From positions 3,313,984 through 3,377,983 of the forward strand of contig NC_092564.1 in assembly GCF_037975245.1 (NCBI RefSeq): 64,000 bases of DNA, in the 5' to 3' direction. Source of the stretch: Apostichopus japonicus (taxonomy: Eukaryota > Echinodermata > Holothuroidea > Aspidochirotida > Stichopodidae). Position 1 is the first letter of the stretch; every line of letters begins with the position of its first letter. The notes beneath the pieces were generated by a model, which worked only from the letters and a program-made list of their open reading frames with translations, did not search any database and was not told the DNA's origin. A program made the translations under genes and the position numbers. Positions 31,938-44,576 of the stretch are shown piece by piece.

Positions 31938-32269
31938 CAGTACTTAAATATTACGAGAGATGTTCACCTGCAGTCATGTCCTTCAGTTGCTGAGAGTTAG
32001 AGGCAACATTATGAGAGAATTAATGTAAACATGGACAACAAACTGTATTTAAAGAGCTATAAAGTTGAGTTTTGTCAGCAATTTCTCTAACCTTCTGAGT
32101 AATTTCTCAAAGTATTGTTGCAATTGATTAAATTAAGACATCCAGTTTAACTGTTAGTGCTTTTAGCAGTTACGTAATGTTTAATGAAATAATACCGAGT
32201 ATAAATTCTATTCAGTTTTCCATAGATTCTGTTACCCATGCATGCTTTCAATTGTTCATAAATATATAA

Positions 32270-32345
32270 TAATAATATAAATATTGTAGATTTATATAGC
32301 GCCACTTTAGGAAACAAGTAACTGACCATGGCGCTGAATATATAA
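32270..32345 (-). mobile_element. Retroposon 3' tail, copy B (minus)
   Basis: The reverse complement reads GGTCAGTTACTTGTTTCC, TAAAGTGGCGCTATATAAAT then an AT-rich tail. The same GTCAGTTACTTGTTTCC plus GGCGCTATATAAATCTGC series occurs on the + strand at 33598-33655, so both derive from one family. Confidence 0.6.
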
Positions 32346-33365
32346 TAGTAACCGCATGTAAAACAAGCAAGTCGTAACATTTAAAATCTCTGAAATTTGC
32401 TTCGTTATCTAAAAATGAAACTTGGCTGTAGATGCAATCAAAGTATAATAATATTTGGTATGCAAATTTCTGAATTAAAAGAGCAAAAAAAGGAGATCAA
32501 ATCAACCCCAAAAAGCTGGTTTGAGATGCTATCTTAAATTTATAATGAATAACTAGAATGGTGTGAGAAATAGTGGGTAAACGTGATGTACCTCTTTGTG
32601 AGAAGAAAATTTCTTATAGATATTCTGTAGACACCACTTGTTGAGAATTTCTTATGTTTGGGATTTACAGAACATCTAAAAGAGACAAAATTTAGATTTA
32701 TGTACGGTATTTTTTGTAGCAACTCATCTATAAGTGACTTCTTCAAATTTGGGACACTTTTATTCAAGGTTCCATTTGAATGGAGAACATTATGAATTTT
32801 GCTGCCTCCTGCCTCAAACTGGATATTTAACAATCAAGTTTGACGTGAATTATATTACTAACTGCGAAAAAGAATCGGCTTTGCAGGTATGGAATCCAAC
32901 AGTTAAAGTTTGTGCCAGAATGAACTATAAAAATGAATATAATGTTCAATCAAGCAGACCATTAATAAAGAGTTATAACCTAAACCTGGAAAATGTAATG
33001 CAACTGCATGCAGACAGTGAGGTGTCGTTATACATATGGATTATTTCATATGTATATATATAAATATCTGTGTTTGTATAATTGTCTCGGTCGACATGGC
33101 AGACATTTTGGATTACCATTGGATCAAGTTTGTCCTGTTTCCATCCATAATTCAGAAATTGTATACAGTAATATCACAAAAACTGTTTGACAAGTGAACT
33201 GCTTGGCAGTTGGTATCCCAATGAGAGCTGACTATCTATACCCATGACTGTAGCAAAATTGCACATGGTGCTCCTGTAATATTCGAATGAACCTATGTCA
33301 TTGAAAAGCATCTTCTTGCAGTTACCAAGGTTTGACTCCAACTTTGTGTTCACACTTGTAAAGAA

Positions 33366-33436
33366 GAAAAGGGGGGGGGGGGGAAAAATACCAGAAAAAA
33401 AAAAAAAAAATACCAGAAAAAAAAAATACCAGAATT
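33366..33436. repeat. Poly-G and A-rich AAAATACCAG repeat
   Basis: A run of about 14 G is followed by three AAAAATACCAG units separated by A runs. A low-complexity stretch, length-unstable. Confidence 0.85.
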
Positions 33437-33594
33437 TTTTATTTAAATAAAATAAAACCAGAAAATAAAACCAAAACCCAGAAACAATGGATTGCAAATA
33501 CCTGGATGTTTTATTATAAATTTACAATCATGTCAAAGACATGCCCTAGTAGTTCAATTTCCAACAAATTTCCTATTTCATACCATATCTGCCA

Positions 33595-33656
33595 TGATCA
33601 GTTACTTGTTTCCTGGAGTGGCGCTATATAAATCTGCATTATTATTATCATCATAT
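33595..33656 (+). mobile_element. Retroposon 3' tail, copy C
   Basis: TGATCAGTTACTTGTTTCCT, GGAGTGGCGCTATATAAATC, then (ATT)n. Matches the minus-strand copy at 32270-32345. Confidence 0.6.
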
Positions 33657-33711
33657 CCCTTTAATACATGATATGAGTTTCAATGCATTAGGATATAGTA
33701 TCAATTTTTTT

Positions 33712-33748
33712 GAGCCTGATGATGTTTTGATATTGCGAACCGGTCAGA
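33712..33748 (+). ncRNA. Degenerate hammerhead-like motif
   Basis: CCTGATGATG, a short AT-rich interval, then GCGAACCGGTCAG. This resembles the CTGATGA...GAAACCGGTC signature found with Penelope-type elements, but with GAAC instead of GAAA and no convincing stem II. Probably a relic. Confidence 0.25.
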
Positions 33749-33749
33749 A

Positions 33750-35780
33750 AGGAAATGTTTAGCAGATGAAACTGGAACATTTTGGAAGAGCTTTATCCTC
33801 CCACTTTCAGAATTAAGAAGAGAGAGAGGCAGTAGTCTGAATCTACCCGGAGGCAAGGGATGATGTGGGTGGTCTTTGTTCTTCACACTTACCCAAGTGT
33901 TTGGCATTCGAGAAGGTAGTCTCCTTTCAAAGATGACATCACACTAGCAGACTTTATAACTAGAACTGGAGTAGACAGATCTGCATCACTTCTTTTCAGT
34001 TAATTGCTAAAATCAGTCAGGTAAAAATTTCCTGCACTTTTGAAAAAAGGAAAAAGTTCAAGTTTGATGTTTCTTTCTGAATTCTTTTAACTCCAGTGGG
34101 ACAATGGAATATTCAATTTATAAAACTTGTGGAAATTAATGAATGCCAGGTCCGTATAATTTTGTCTTGATGTCATTTTTCACTGAGGATTGAGAATCAT
34201 TGTAATATATATATTTGTGACACTTTCATATATCTTGTAATTGGGAATATAAAATCGTTAGTGTCAAGCATTTATGTGTGACTTGACGTCATGCCCACGT
34301 TGACTGCAAAATTTTATCATCACAAAGGTCACATTGTCATTGTTACTGATGGTTATATATATGAGAACTTTGGAATATTGTTTGTTCTTGATGTTGATCA
34401 TTGCTATTGTGTTTATTCTATTAAAAACAAACAGATCATTTCCTTCACTTTCAGTCCAGGATTTAAAGAGACTTTGTTGAGACAGTTTTTGAATAATTGT
34501 ATGTAATGGTTGAACTCTATATGACTAGTGTTGGATATGTGTGTGCAGCTGAATAGCATTTATCAATATTTATGAAGAAACTCTATAAAGGTGATTCCTT
34601 AACCAACTTTAGCAAGGGATATTTGATGGCCACTACATGGTAAGGTTGTTTTGTTTTATTCACCTGTAAGATATATGTTCTTTAATACATATATTTTTAT
34701 ATTAGTGATATTTTCTTTTGTATGACTATGTCTAGCTACTATTTGTGAATCTTTCCAGGCAATATAACCTACAGTACCTTCTATTACAGGGGTTTTGCCT
34801 GCAAAAAGTACTACAGACATTAGCCAATCTGTCCCATATTCAGTACATTTGTTGTGTGTGATATTCATCAAAATCTGTTGAAAGTTTTCGAAAAGCTCTT
34901 TTCGTTTCCAAGGTATACACATTTGAAGTTTTGATAAATCTGGGAATCTGTGCAGACTATGACGTGGAGAGTTGTGCTCATCACAATGCTTATATTAGGC
35001 CTTAATAAGTTATGCACTAATTACAAAGCCTACATATATCATTTGAATTATGTAATTTTCTACTTTTCAAAGAAGACAAAATTTTCAAAAATTGCCTTAG
35101 GCCACAAATTTGTGTTCAGTGTCCTTGAAATGAAGGTTGTGAAAACAAAGGGATTTACAGAACAGAAACTTAGGCAGTCACTCCCTTTATCAATATGCAT
35201 AATTCATAGCTAATGTTTATTCATATAAGAAACTAGAATAAAGCAAAGACTTGTGAAATGGTCAATCTTTGATGGATTTTGATGGGAGTTGCAGCTATTT
35301 TCATGATTTCTAATGCCTAATAGGATTATTAGAACAATAATTTTGTTCATAGGTGTCTAATTATAGACCTTTAATAGGGTGGAGGGGTTAGCTTATATGG
35401 TACCTAAATAGGGGGCTACAGAAGGTGTATATTTATATGGCACTGACCGACCCATTTAGATGTGGTACAGGGTTGGTGATGGGAGAGAGTGCTTGGAATT
35501 GGTAGGATAGAGGTTAAGGGAGTGGGTACAGCATTGGGAAAGTAATCTTCATTGATGAGGAAACTATAGTTTTAGGACAGAGCCAAGAATTACTTTGAGT
35601 TCGTAGCCTATTAGTACATTCTAATGGAGCTAATCCGATAAAGGGAAGATATATATTATATCCAACAGACTTCTCAGTCTTGTAGGATCATATTGAACAT
35701 TGTCAGTTAGCCTACTTTATAAACCCACAAGTTACAAGTTATCTATTATAATCCGTGCACTATTTGCTGTCTTGTATAAT
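33750..35780. other. Non-coding spacer
   Basis: No supported gene. Open frames at 33701-33907 (-), 34291-34506 (+) and 34656-34922 (-) lack splice or start support. Confidence 0.45.
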
Positions 35781-35789
35781 TATGTGACA

Positions 35790-35850
35790 TCTCCCTCCCC
35801 CCCCCTTTCTTGTTCTTCCCTCCTCTCCAACTCCCCTCCTCATCATCCCA
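35790..35850 (-). repeat. C-rich tract
   Basis: TCCCTCCCCCCCCCTTTC and related runs. G-rich on the minus strand. Confidence 0.6.
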
Positions 35851-38800
35851 CCAACCTAAGTCCCTCTACATTATTTTATTCTTTGTATAGCACCCAGATA
35901 TCCCACAAAAGTTCAATCCAATTCTTTTATCCACTATTTTGTCATGGTGGTCAAACATAATGTAATGTTTTCAATAGTTTGTGGAGCAATCTTCTCACAT
36001 CTGTGGTAGGTAGCCTATTAGTATTCTGTAACTTGGCATTAGATGGGGGTATATATGCCTCTCTTTGTTCCCTTGGACAGTGTACCCCATTGTCAAAGTT
36101 TTAGCAAGGATTAATAGCAATACAGTTAATTAGATATTATCCAGATATCTCTGCTGATGAAAACACTTACCCCCTTTGAGGGTCTTTCCTGTCTCAAACT
36201 CTGTGATGACACATTTACTACACCTTGTTACAGGAAGAGGAAATATCCTCTACTGCATTTGTGTCACTGGTTTTGATAACTGAGCATGTGCCACCCATAT
36301 CCCCGATGTTTATCCCAGTCCAGCTGTGCAAACCTACTGTCCTCAGAGGTGTTAGTGATACTGTTCTCATTGTGGTGACTTCAGTGTAACTTTGTGGTTT
36401 TAGGAGGTTTCTTATGTATGAAAAATAAACCTGTTTTGTATAGTTTGCTTGTTTAAGTGTTGATAAATGTAAATGAACTTCACACTACTTGTGTGTTTAA
36501 CAGAGGTGTTAAGAATGGATCCCTTGTTTGACTGGCCATTTTTTTTTTTTATAAATTAGCTGTGGTAACTATGTATACCCCTGGTTGTTAAAATTTGTGA
36601 GCTGTAGTAGTAAGTAGTTCCAAGCAAGCAACAGTAGGAGTCGCTAGCCTTTACCCCTTCTAACATACACAGTTTAAATCTTCCAGGATTATTGAATCTC
36701 TGTAAAATTATTTTCCGGATCAAGTTTTGCAATTGTGACATGTTAATACTACTAACTGTAGGCTGTAAATGCCGATGACACGTCACGGATAGATTTAGAA
36801 GATTTCAGTGCTTGATTTTATTTCATCTGGATCAAAGCAATTTTAAACGATAGTCCATATCTACTATAAATGCCCAGAGTAATATCAGAGAAGATAGTTG
36901 GAAGATAAAGAAAGGATTGTTGAACCTGAGCACACATAGCCTTTAAACTTTTAATATTTCATAGAGTAGATCTAAAGCAATTAAAATACTGTGTGGTTTG
37001 TTTTCTTTGAATGTTTATATTTGTAGCTGGTAATATTTGTTTTTTGGTGACTAATCCAGCACTCTAGTAAATGTGTGTACATGTGGAATATTATACATTG
37101 TGGATATGTAAAGCACATACAGCCTGTTTTCATGAGTAGCCTTTCATGAGTAGCCATGAGTAGCCATTTACACTGTGCCAAGAAAATAATTAAGGTAAGT
37201 TTTTCTATGTGAGTAGTACTACAGGTATGTTAATTTATTTCATGAAATTCTGCAGACCTGTGTCTTTGTTTGATCTATTAGTACGTTGCATCCAAGTCAA
37301 TCAGTTAATTTATTTAATTAATATCACCTAAATGTTTAATTGTAAATGCTGTTTCACCACATTATGACATGCATGACAGTAGATAATTGAGTTATGTATT
37401 ATTTCGCAGTGTACAGTAATTAAATTAATTGCCACAGCAGTGTGTAAGAATAATCACATTAAGTGTGAAATACAGTGGCAAGGGAGGATACATGCTCCCT
37501 AACTAATATGTGGTCCCCCCCCCCGGTACCTCCTTAATGTAATCTGCCATGCTGTTTTGTTCAAAACAATTAAAATAATAATCGACAGGAAGAGCCGCAC
37601 AACTCTTTGACTTAATTTCTACCGATTATAACTTATTTGGGAAAACCCCACAAATTATGTTGATTTGATATATAATTTAGTAACTGGAAAGGATGCAAAC
37701 CACCAAGCTTCAAGGGAGGGAGGGGGGAGGGTTTCATCCCCTTGACCCCCCCACTTGTGCCAACATGGCTTCACAACTTGCATTACCTACATTCTGTGCT
37801 CCCCAAATGTTGTTCTCATTAGTGCTGTTCCCCACCGACTCCCACTTCCAAATATCTGGGTGATTGCATATAATTATTGATTGTTGATATATTGTATTGA
37901 TACTTTGGGACTACTGGTACTATCAGCAAATTTAGTTGCAAATTGTTGTTGTCTATAATTTGATATAAGTTTGAGATTCTTACCTGCACAGTTTAACAAC
38001 AAATTAAATGACAAAAACAGAAACAGATACTTTCATGATAAGTCTTATTGTATTATGTTGCACATAGCCACTAATAGAACTTGATGTTAGGCCCTCTGGG
38101 GGATTTCTGGTTAGAATTGAGGAATGACCCAATTTTCATTTCTTCAAATGTTAGAGTGCAAAGATTTAATACATTTAGGTCAGGTTGATTCTTACATTGA
38201 GTGATATACAGTTTTAATAAGTGTTTATAGCAATTATTTTTCTCGCATTCGAAAGAAAAAAAATTATTCCATGGAGACTTTGTGTTATTATCAATTAAGC
38301 TAATTAAAAATGTCTCTTGTATGAGATTATTGGATATCAGTTGCCAAAGAATCAAATTAGAATGGTAATAATGGAAAAATGTAAGGATTGAATTATCCCA
38401 AGTTTAAAACAATATGAAGATACAAGTTCTTAATTGGGAGGTTTACGTCAACCAGTAGATAATTTAGCTTAATCTCCAATCAAGACCATAGTATAATGTC
38501 AGCCTTACGTTGTGAGTATTAACAAATAACAACAAAAATATTATTCATTTTATTTAAATAAAACTTACACCTGTGATGAGCTGCTAATCTTCTGTATCAT
38601 GTCCAGTACATGAAATAAAACAATTTAATCAGGAAAATGGCGTCAGCTCTCAGCCTTCTCGTTCCACTTATCTTTCAATTAGGTGGTGCTACATAGATCT
38701 AGTAAATGACTATACAGTACAGTCATGTTTGTCAATGTGAATCAAAGTAACAAGAAAAGATCTTGAAATATAATACATAAATTTGCTGTTTGGGAATTAA

Positions 38801-38891
38801 CTTCTTTCTACTTTCTTATTAACAGAAAGATAGAAACCATACACTGTATCTAACTGTTGGAATTTTCTCTATTCAACATTTATCGTTGCAG
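35851..38891. other. AT-rich non-coding region
   Basis: No supported gene. It holds a short TTCATGAGTAGCC tandem at 37130-37168, a C run at 37498-37506 and a G-rich tract at 37715-37730. The minus frame at 38071-38355 (94 codons, K/N/L-rich) is unconvincing. Confidence 0.45.
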
Positions 38892-39075
38892 GTCATCGTG
38901 AATATAGACAGGTAACTTTTGGACGAAAAGGAGTTTTTATTTTGATCTCTTCAAGTGACACATGAGCCTTCAGTGAGTTGACCATAAATGTAGTGGCTTT
39001 CAACCACGTTGGATTGAAGTATGAAGCAGGCTTAACCCCTTACTGGTCATCAGAGAAAGAGAATAGAAATTTAAG
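38892..39075 (+). other. Candidate non-coding exon, 184 bp
   Basis: An acceptor (CATTTATCGTTGCAG, AG at 38890-38891) and a donor (TTTAAG|GTGAGTTA, GT at 39076-39077) bracket a segment less AT-rich than its flanks. All three + frames have stops, so it would be a UTR or non-coding exon. An alternative donor (GACAG|GTAACT) inside would make a 20-bp exon. It lies between the candidate first exon (to 3378) and the signal-peptide exon (58072). Confidence 0.25.
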
Positions 39076-42000
39076 GTGAGTTATGACAGCCACATTTATC
39101 AGTCAACGCTCAAAAGTATTAATTAGTAGCTAAGACCTTCAATTAGTAATTGAAGTTCTCCTTCCAGGTAAAGTAGCTCAGCTGATTAACAGGGCTCCTG
39201 ACACTGGGAACTGGAAGAGGGTAGGGGCCAGGGGAGGGGAAGCAGAAGAGAAATCATTGACCCCAATAGTTTTCACACAAGCATGTTGCTGCCACATGCT
39301 GCACATGGTTAATTGCACCACTGAACATTAGTCTCACCCCCACCCCATCACCCTCCCATGTCCCCAATCTCAAACCTGTGTCAGGATCCCTATTTAAGCA
39401 ATAGAGAAGCAAAGTAAACTAAACTGTAAAATGGACTTCTGACAGCAACTTGTGAATGAACAATTCCACAAACAGTTAAGAAATAATAAAAACATACTTG
39501 TTCCATTGAGAAATAACCTTATTCAAAAGTTGTGTCAGCTACTGGGACTATCATTTTTTAATGTGTGATATATCATATTGCAAATTGTACACTTGCATGC
39601 ATTTTTTCTCCCTTTGATTTTCGTTTCATATTCTCAGGGTAAAAGCAGTAGGCTACATCGTCTCTTGTGTCAAATGATCAATCTTAGTAATTAAATCTCA
39701 TTAATTGAAAAATGTTATTAATTTCAGCATTTTAACAAATTAAATAAATTAGTAACATGGCATTAAAGAGATATAGAAAAAGGAAATACGATTACTATAT
39801 TAAAGTTAAAGAAATGTATTCATGACAACACATTACATATATGCAAGCACTATACTGTATATATAGTGGTTCTTTGATGTGATACAGTATAGGGCTAATC
39901 AGACTTGCTCAAGTTTTCTGTCTAGATAGCAAGTACATCAAATAAGTTATCCCCTCAACAAAGTCAAATTATTCTAATAAACATGTGTCTTCCACAAGTG
40001 CTATTATTAAAAACTAAATCATTTTATCAATAATCCAGAATGTATACCATGCCAGGGGTCCTTTTAGGCCCCACCCCTCTCTCGTCCCCATCCCCCCCAC
40101 ATGTTCCTCTCCAAACTAATACATCAGTGTACTGTTGCGATCCCCAGTTCCTATTTAAAAATCTCCAAATCACTGATCATGTCCCTGATGAACATATACA
40201 GCAGTACTGACAAGATGCCACCCTACTTACTTGTACCTGCCACCTTGCTTGGAAGTGTTCCAGTAAACTATGTTACACAGAGTTAGGTTATTTGAAATTA
40301 TATACTACCTGTACTGTGTTACAGGTCATTTTAACCAGGGATCAAAATTTAAAACCCTTGAAATTAAAACACAACAACATGTTGACTTCACATTATGACA
40401 TGATGCCTGGAAATGACAATGAAGCGTAATAAAACTAATTTCAGATAAAATTTAAGAAAATTGTAAAAAAAACAGCTTTGAGACAAGAAAAAGTAATTTA
40501 ACAAAAATATGATTGATTCATAAAATGTGGTAAATGGAATATTATTTTAATGAAAAGCAATGAAACATGATCAACCTTTTGCAAAACGCACAAAGTTCAA
40601 GAAGAAGGTGACAGACTAGAAACCTTAAATACATGCAAAGGAACGGGAAGCCTTCCGGAAGGGTCAGAGCCCTTTTCCCTTCCCTCCCCTCAAACCCCCA
40701 GAACCCCCCAGCCCCCTCCCACTCTGTTTTCTCACCTTTCACTATTTTAACAACTTCGTTGCTAATATATTCAAAAGCTCCCCACTGAAGGGACTCAGAT
40801 GTCTAACGTTTTATGAAGTAAGTTGTTATATGTCTGAAGGATATATGTGTAGATAGGCCAACAGTTATGCACACACTAATGTTTATAGGCTTTTTGAAGT
40901 GGTTTTATGATTGCATTTGTTTGTGATTTTGTATCATTTTGTATGTAACATACCTGTAATAGAAAATATAAAGTTTATCATCCTCAATATAATTAAAAGA
41001 TTATGTGATAGTGGCCATAAACTTGTTTCTAACAAGCTATTATTAAAGCATTTATCACCAAACACTGATAAATACACTACTGTGTCCCGTAAACTTAATG
41101 TAACTGTTGATTTCAGTTTGTCTACCCTTTGAGCTTTATGGCCAAATTTCCTTGTTTTTGAAGTTGCTCTTTACTGCAGGTACTGTACCTATCAAGAATT
41201 CTAACTACTTCATGACAGAAATTGTGTCAAAACCCACCAAAAATGTAGCATCAAGTCAAAGTGGTATAAATAGTACCAGGCTCCACAGATCTAGATTTGA
41301 TCTTTCTTTGTATATAACTTTTACAGTTTCAGACTCGTGGAATATACTTTTAATATGGTACTTTACTTTGGTGCTGTGTTGCATTCATACTCTCCCATAT
41401 TTCCTATAGTGTTGTAATAGTATGCATTCCTCAGTGTTAGATAGTTCAACATTTCCAAAAAGTGTTGGAGATTAATATAACTTGTTCGGTTTCAATCCTT
41501 AAATACTGTACTGTATGGTGGTAGTGCTGTGCTGTACAGATCTACTGTATGCATCCTCAGATTTCCTGAAAAGGTTGTATTAATGGTATGCATTTTTTTA
41601 AATGTTCAATACAAACTTTATCCAATAAGTGTTTGGAGATTTACTGCGCTGATAGAAATGAAGTCATCTGTGGAAAATGACTATATTTACATATGTTTGC
41701 TTCCATATCTCAAACATAGATCTCCAATAACAGATGGGATATTGTGACTGATCGGTTTAGCTTATTGTTGCAGAAGTAGTCAAAGTTTCATAACAAGTGA
41801 TGGATGGTGTGTGTAATACAATTCATAGTAACAATGCGCAAGCTGGTGATATGTGATGCACATAGCGTAGTATATTATCTTGAAGAGTTTAGCTATGGAA
41901 ACATTAAACATTAAACTTGAGTATTTAAGGGCTTAATGTATGAAAACGGTTGGGGAGTGATTCTAATTGTTTACATTTTGTAAAGCGATTTTGAATTCCT

Positions 42001-42164
42001 TGCTGGGGGCAAAAGGAATGTTTGCGATGGTGAACAGCATGTGAGTGTGTTTGTATATTTATGTCTCCTGCTTGTGAACACAATAAGTGCATTTTAGTTG
42101 AACTTCATACTTGGTACATAGATTCTGCTTGCTGAGTACATGAACCTTACTGAAATTGGTTTAG
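39076..42164. other. Non-coding region
   Basis: No supported gene. At 39901-39916 AGACTTGCTCAAGTTT resembles the repeat-X palindrome. C-rich tracts at 40076-40100 and 40678-40725 have quadruplex potential on the minus strand. Confidence 0.45.
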
Positions 42165-42236
42165 GTAAAAGATGATTTGAGGTCAACAGTGGTGAAAGTC
42201 TGAAATCTTGTAAACATGATAAATCAAAGGTACATA

Positions 42237-42365
42237 TTTCAAGACCCATCTTTTCACTTATTCTTTTGTAAATTAATCTGTTTTCTTTGTAAAGGGCCTT
42301 GAGACGTGACTTTTGTCTACTGATTTGGTGCTATATATAGTCTCTTTTATTATTATTATTATAAT
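42237..42365 (+). mobile_element. Retroposon 3' tail, copy D, nested in the array
   Basis: Aligns with 29285-29428: AAGACCCATCTTTTCACTTA, AATTAATCTGTTTTCTTTGT, AAAGGGCCTTGAG, TTTGGTGCTATATATAG and a (TTATTA)n tail. It interrupts a unit of the tandem array, so it is younger than the array. Confidence 0.65.
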
Positions 42366-42923
42366 TACATCTTGGTGAAGTTCAAAAACCCTATTGAAAT
42401 TGATGGAGGTCAAAGATCATTTGAGGTCGACATAGCTGGAAATCTGAAAACCTGGTAAACATGATAAGTCAAAAAATATTTCTTGGTTGAACTTCGTATG
42501 TAGTATATAGATCTTGCTCGGTGAGTACGAGTACCCTGTTCAAATTGACATAAGCCAAAGGTCATTTGAGGTCAACAGGTCGACGTCTGGAAACCTTGTA
42601 AACAAGATAACTCAAGAGGTACATCTTTGTCAAGGTTCATAAATGGTATGTACTATGTTGATCCCCATTGGTGAGTACAAGAACCCTATTGAAATTGATG
42701 GAGGTCAAAGATCATTTGAGGTCAACATAGCTCAAAGTCTGAAAACCTGGTAAACATTCAGAAAGTACATATTGGTTGAACTTTATAGATCCTGCTTGAT
42801 GAGTACTAGTACCCTGTTCAATTGAGGCCAGAGGTCATTTGAGGTCAACGGATCAACGTCTGGAAACCTTGTAAACATGATAACTCAAAAGGTACTGTAC
42901 ATCTTGGCTTAAGTTCATAGTTG

Positions 42924-42971
42924 GTATGTTCATGGAGCTATAAACCTGGGTTTATAGCTCCATGGTATGTT
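42924..42971. mobile_element. 34-bp perfect palindromic micro-insertion with 7-bp direct repeats (copy 2)
   Basis: Arms CATGGAGCTATAAACC (42931-42946) and GGTTTATAGCTCCATG (42949-42964) are exact complements around a 2-nt centre. Perfect repeats GTATGTT flank it (42924-42930 and 42965-42971). Removing the palindrome and one repeat restores the length and register of the host tandem unit relative to its neighbours. The ends (CA-T-GGAG) match the ends (CA-G-GGAG) of the 25-bp insertions at 12325 and 59291. Confidence 0.8.
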
Positions 42972-43215
42972 GATCCACCTTGGCTAGCAAAAGAACCCTG
43001 TTGAAATTGGTGTCCAGAGGTCAAAGCTTGTTGTGGTCAACATACTGTACAGTCCAATACATCAAAGTCTGAAATTGTAAACAATATAACTCAATTAGTA
43101 TACATCTTTGTTGAACATCATACTTGGTTCATAGATCCTGCTTGGTGAGAACAAGAACCCTATTGAAATGGTAGAGGTCAAAGGTCATTTGAGGTCAACA
43201 GAGGAACCCACCTCC

Positions 43216-44568
43216 ACCTTAAAACCTGACAACACTGTAAATATGACAACCTAAACAGTGCAGTTTGGTTGCAGAACTTTGATACTCGGCATGTACCGGA
43301 GATTCCCCTTGGTGTGCACAGTACAAGAATCCTTCAAAGAAGAAAAATTCTTGTTTTCAGGTTTATACTATTTAAAATGTTCTTATTCATTTGGCAAGGA
43401 ATCACTTTTAGAAGCCAGTTAATTGGCTTTAAACTGATTGATGCTGAAAATTCTGAAATGTTCACAATCAATTAATCCTTCAAAAACAATATAGTTTTTA
43501 GCATTTCTGTGCACCTTTGTATAGATCTGTATCTTCATAAAATTAGCGATATCTTTGTGTTCACAAGTTTCCATGGTGACAAATATACTGACCAAGGAGG
43601 TTTTGAACCGTGGAATCTGGTAAGAAATATAAAGTCAGTGCTTACTGTACTTTTGCTTTGAAGGCAATTATATAATACCTTTAAAGTTTAAAAGTCACTG
43701 GTTTACAGTACGGCATGATATATACGCTACACCTCTCAGAGGAGCCCCTTTTATTGCAAACAATTTACATACCTTAATAATCCATGCATGCATCGATCAA
43801 TATCCGACCCATATTTGAACGTGTTTGCAAAGAAGTTCATTACACCTGGAAGCAGCATTTTGTGGAGACTTGGCAACATGGTTTCTTGTTGCCAATTGCA
43901 ATGTGATTGGAATTAAGCAATGGTGGCAAAGAGACACCAATGAGATTTTTAAAAAGGTGTCTAATATCGAGTTTTAAAGGGGGCAACAAAATTCATATTA
44001 ATATGTGGACATGATGAAGGATGAGGAATAGTTTAAATATAGAAGAAGTGTCTGTGTACATTTGTCACATCCTTTGGGGAATTTATTTGTGGAAGTTCAG
44101 TAACTTTGCACATTTGGGTAGATTTTGGTACAATTTGGAATGTTTCAGAAAAAGTTTAAACATGTATACTGTAAGTATGAAACACTGCGTTGGTAATTTC
44201 TTTCGATTGGAAGGTGTACCATTGTCACACCCTTATAATTCACACCCTTATATAAAGTAACACCCTATTAATTTGACACTTATGTAGTAGGAGGAGTTGC
44301 TGTAAATTTGGGAGAAATTAAAATAATGTTTCTTTCTTCATCTTAGTGATCTGTTAACTGCTAACACATAGTATTAGCATCACGCACATGGTAAATTAAT
44401 TTTTCACTATTTTTTTTTCTTTTTCCATTTTAATTTGTTCTCCTGTGTGTTTGTGTTTGTTAAGATGATAGTAGCATCATTGTCATGAATACAGGATAAT
44501 GATGACTTCAACATACAGGGGGTATATTCATTGGGTATATAATGGGAGCTTGAAGTAGGTTAGCAATA
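43216..44568. other. Non-coding spacer
   Basis: No supported gene. CACCCTTATA repeats twice near 44227-44252. Confidence 0.5.
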
Positions 44569-44576
44569 AGCTGAAC

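Larger units (their letters stand above)
42165..43215. repeat. ~150-bp tandem array (GGTCATTTGAGGTCAAC family)
   Basis: The unit core (A/G)(G/A)TCATTTGAGGTCAAC recurs near 42173, 42416, 42562, 42711, 42833 and 43182, with a degenerate copy near 43020. Between cores each unit has TCTGAAA(A)CCT(T/G)GTAAAC, ATGATAACTCAA, GTACATCTT, TTCATA(C/G)TTGGTA, GATCCTGCTTGGTGAGTAC and AAGAACCCTATTGAAATTG. A retroposon tail (42237-42365) and a 34-bp palindrome (42931-42964) have inserted into units. Confidence 0.85.

Noticed and set aside
37187-37198. AAG|GTAAGT donor on the + strand
   Set aside because: No acceptor-bounded exon upstream; the preceding sequence is a short tandem repeat.
38071-38355. 94-codon minus frame, K/N/L-rich
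   Set aside because: AT-driven composition with no recognisable retrotransposon motif or splice sites.
39165-39235. tRNA-like GTAGCTCAGCTGATTAACAG
   Set aside because: A plausible A box, but no B box at the right distance and no cloverleaf.
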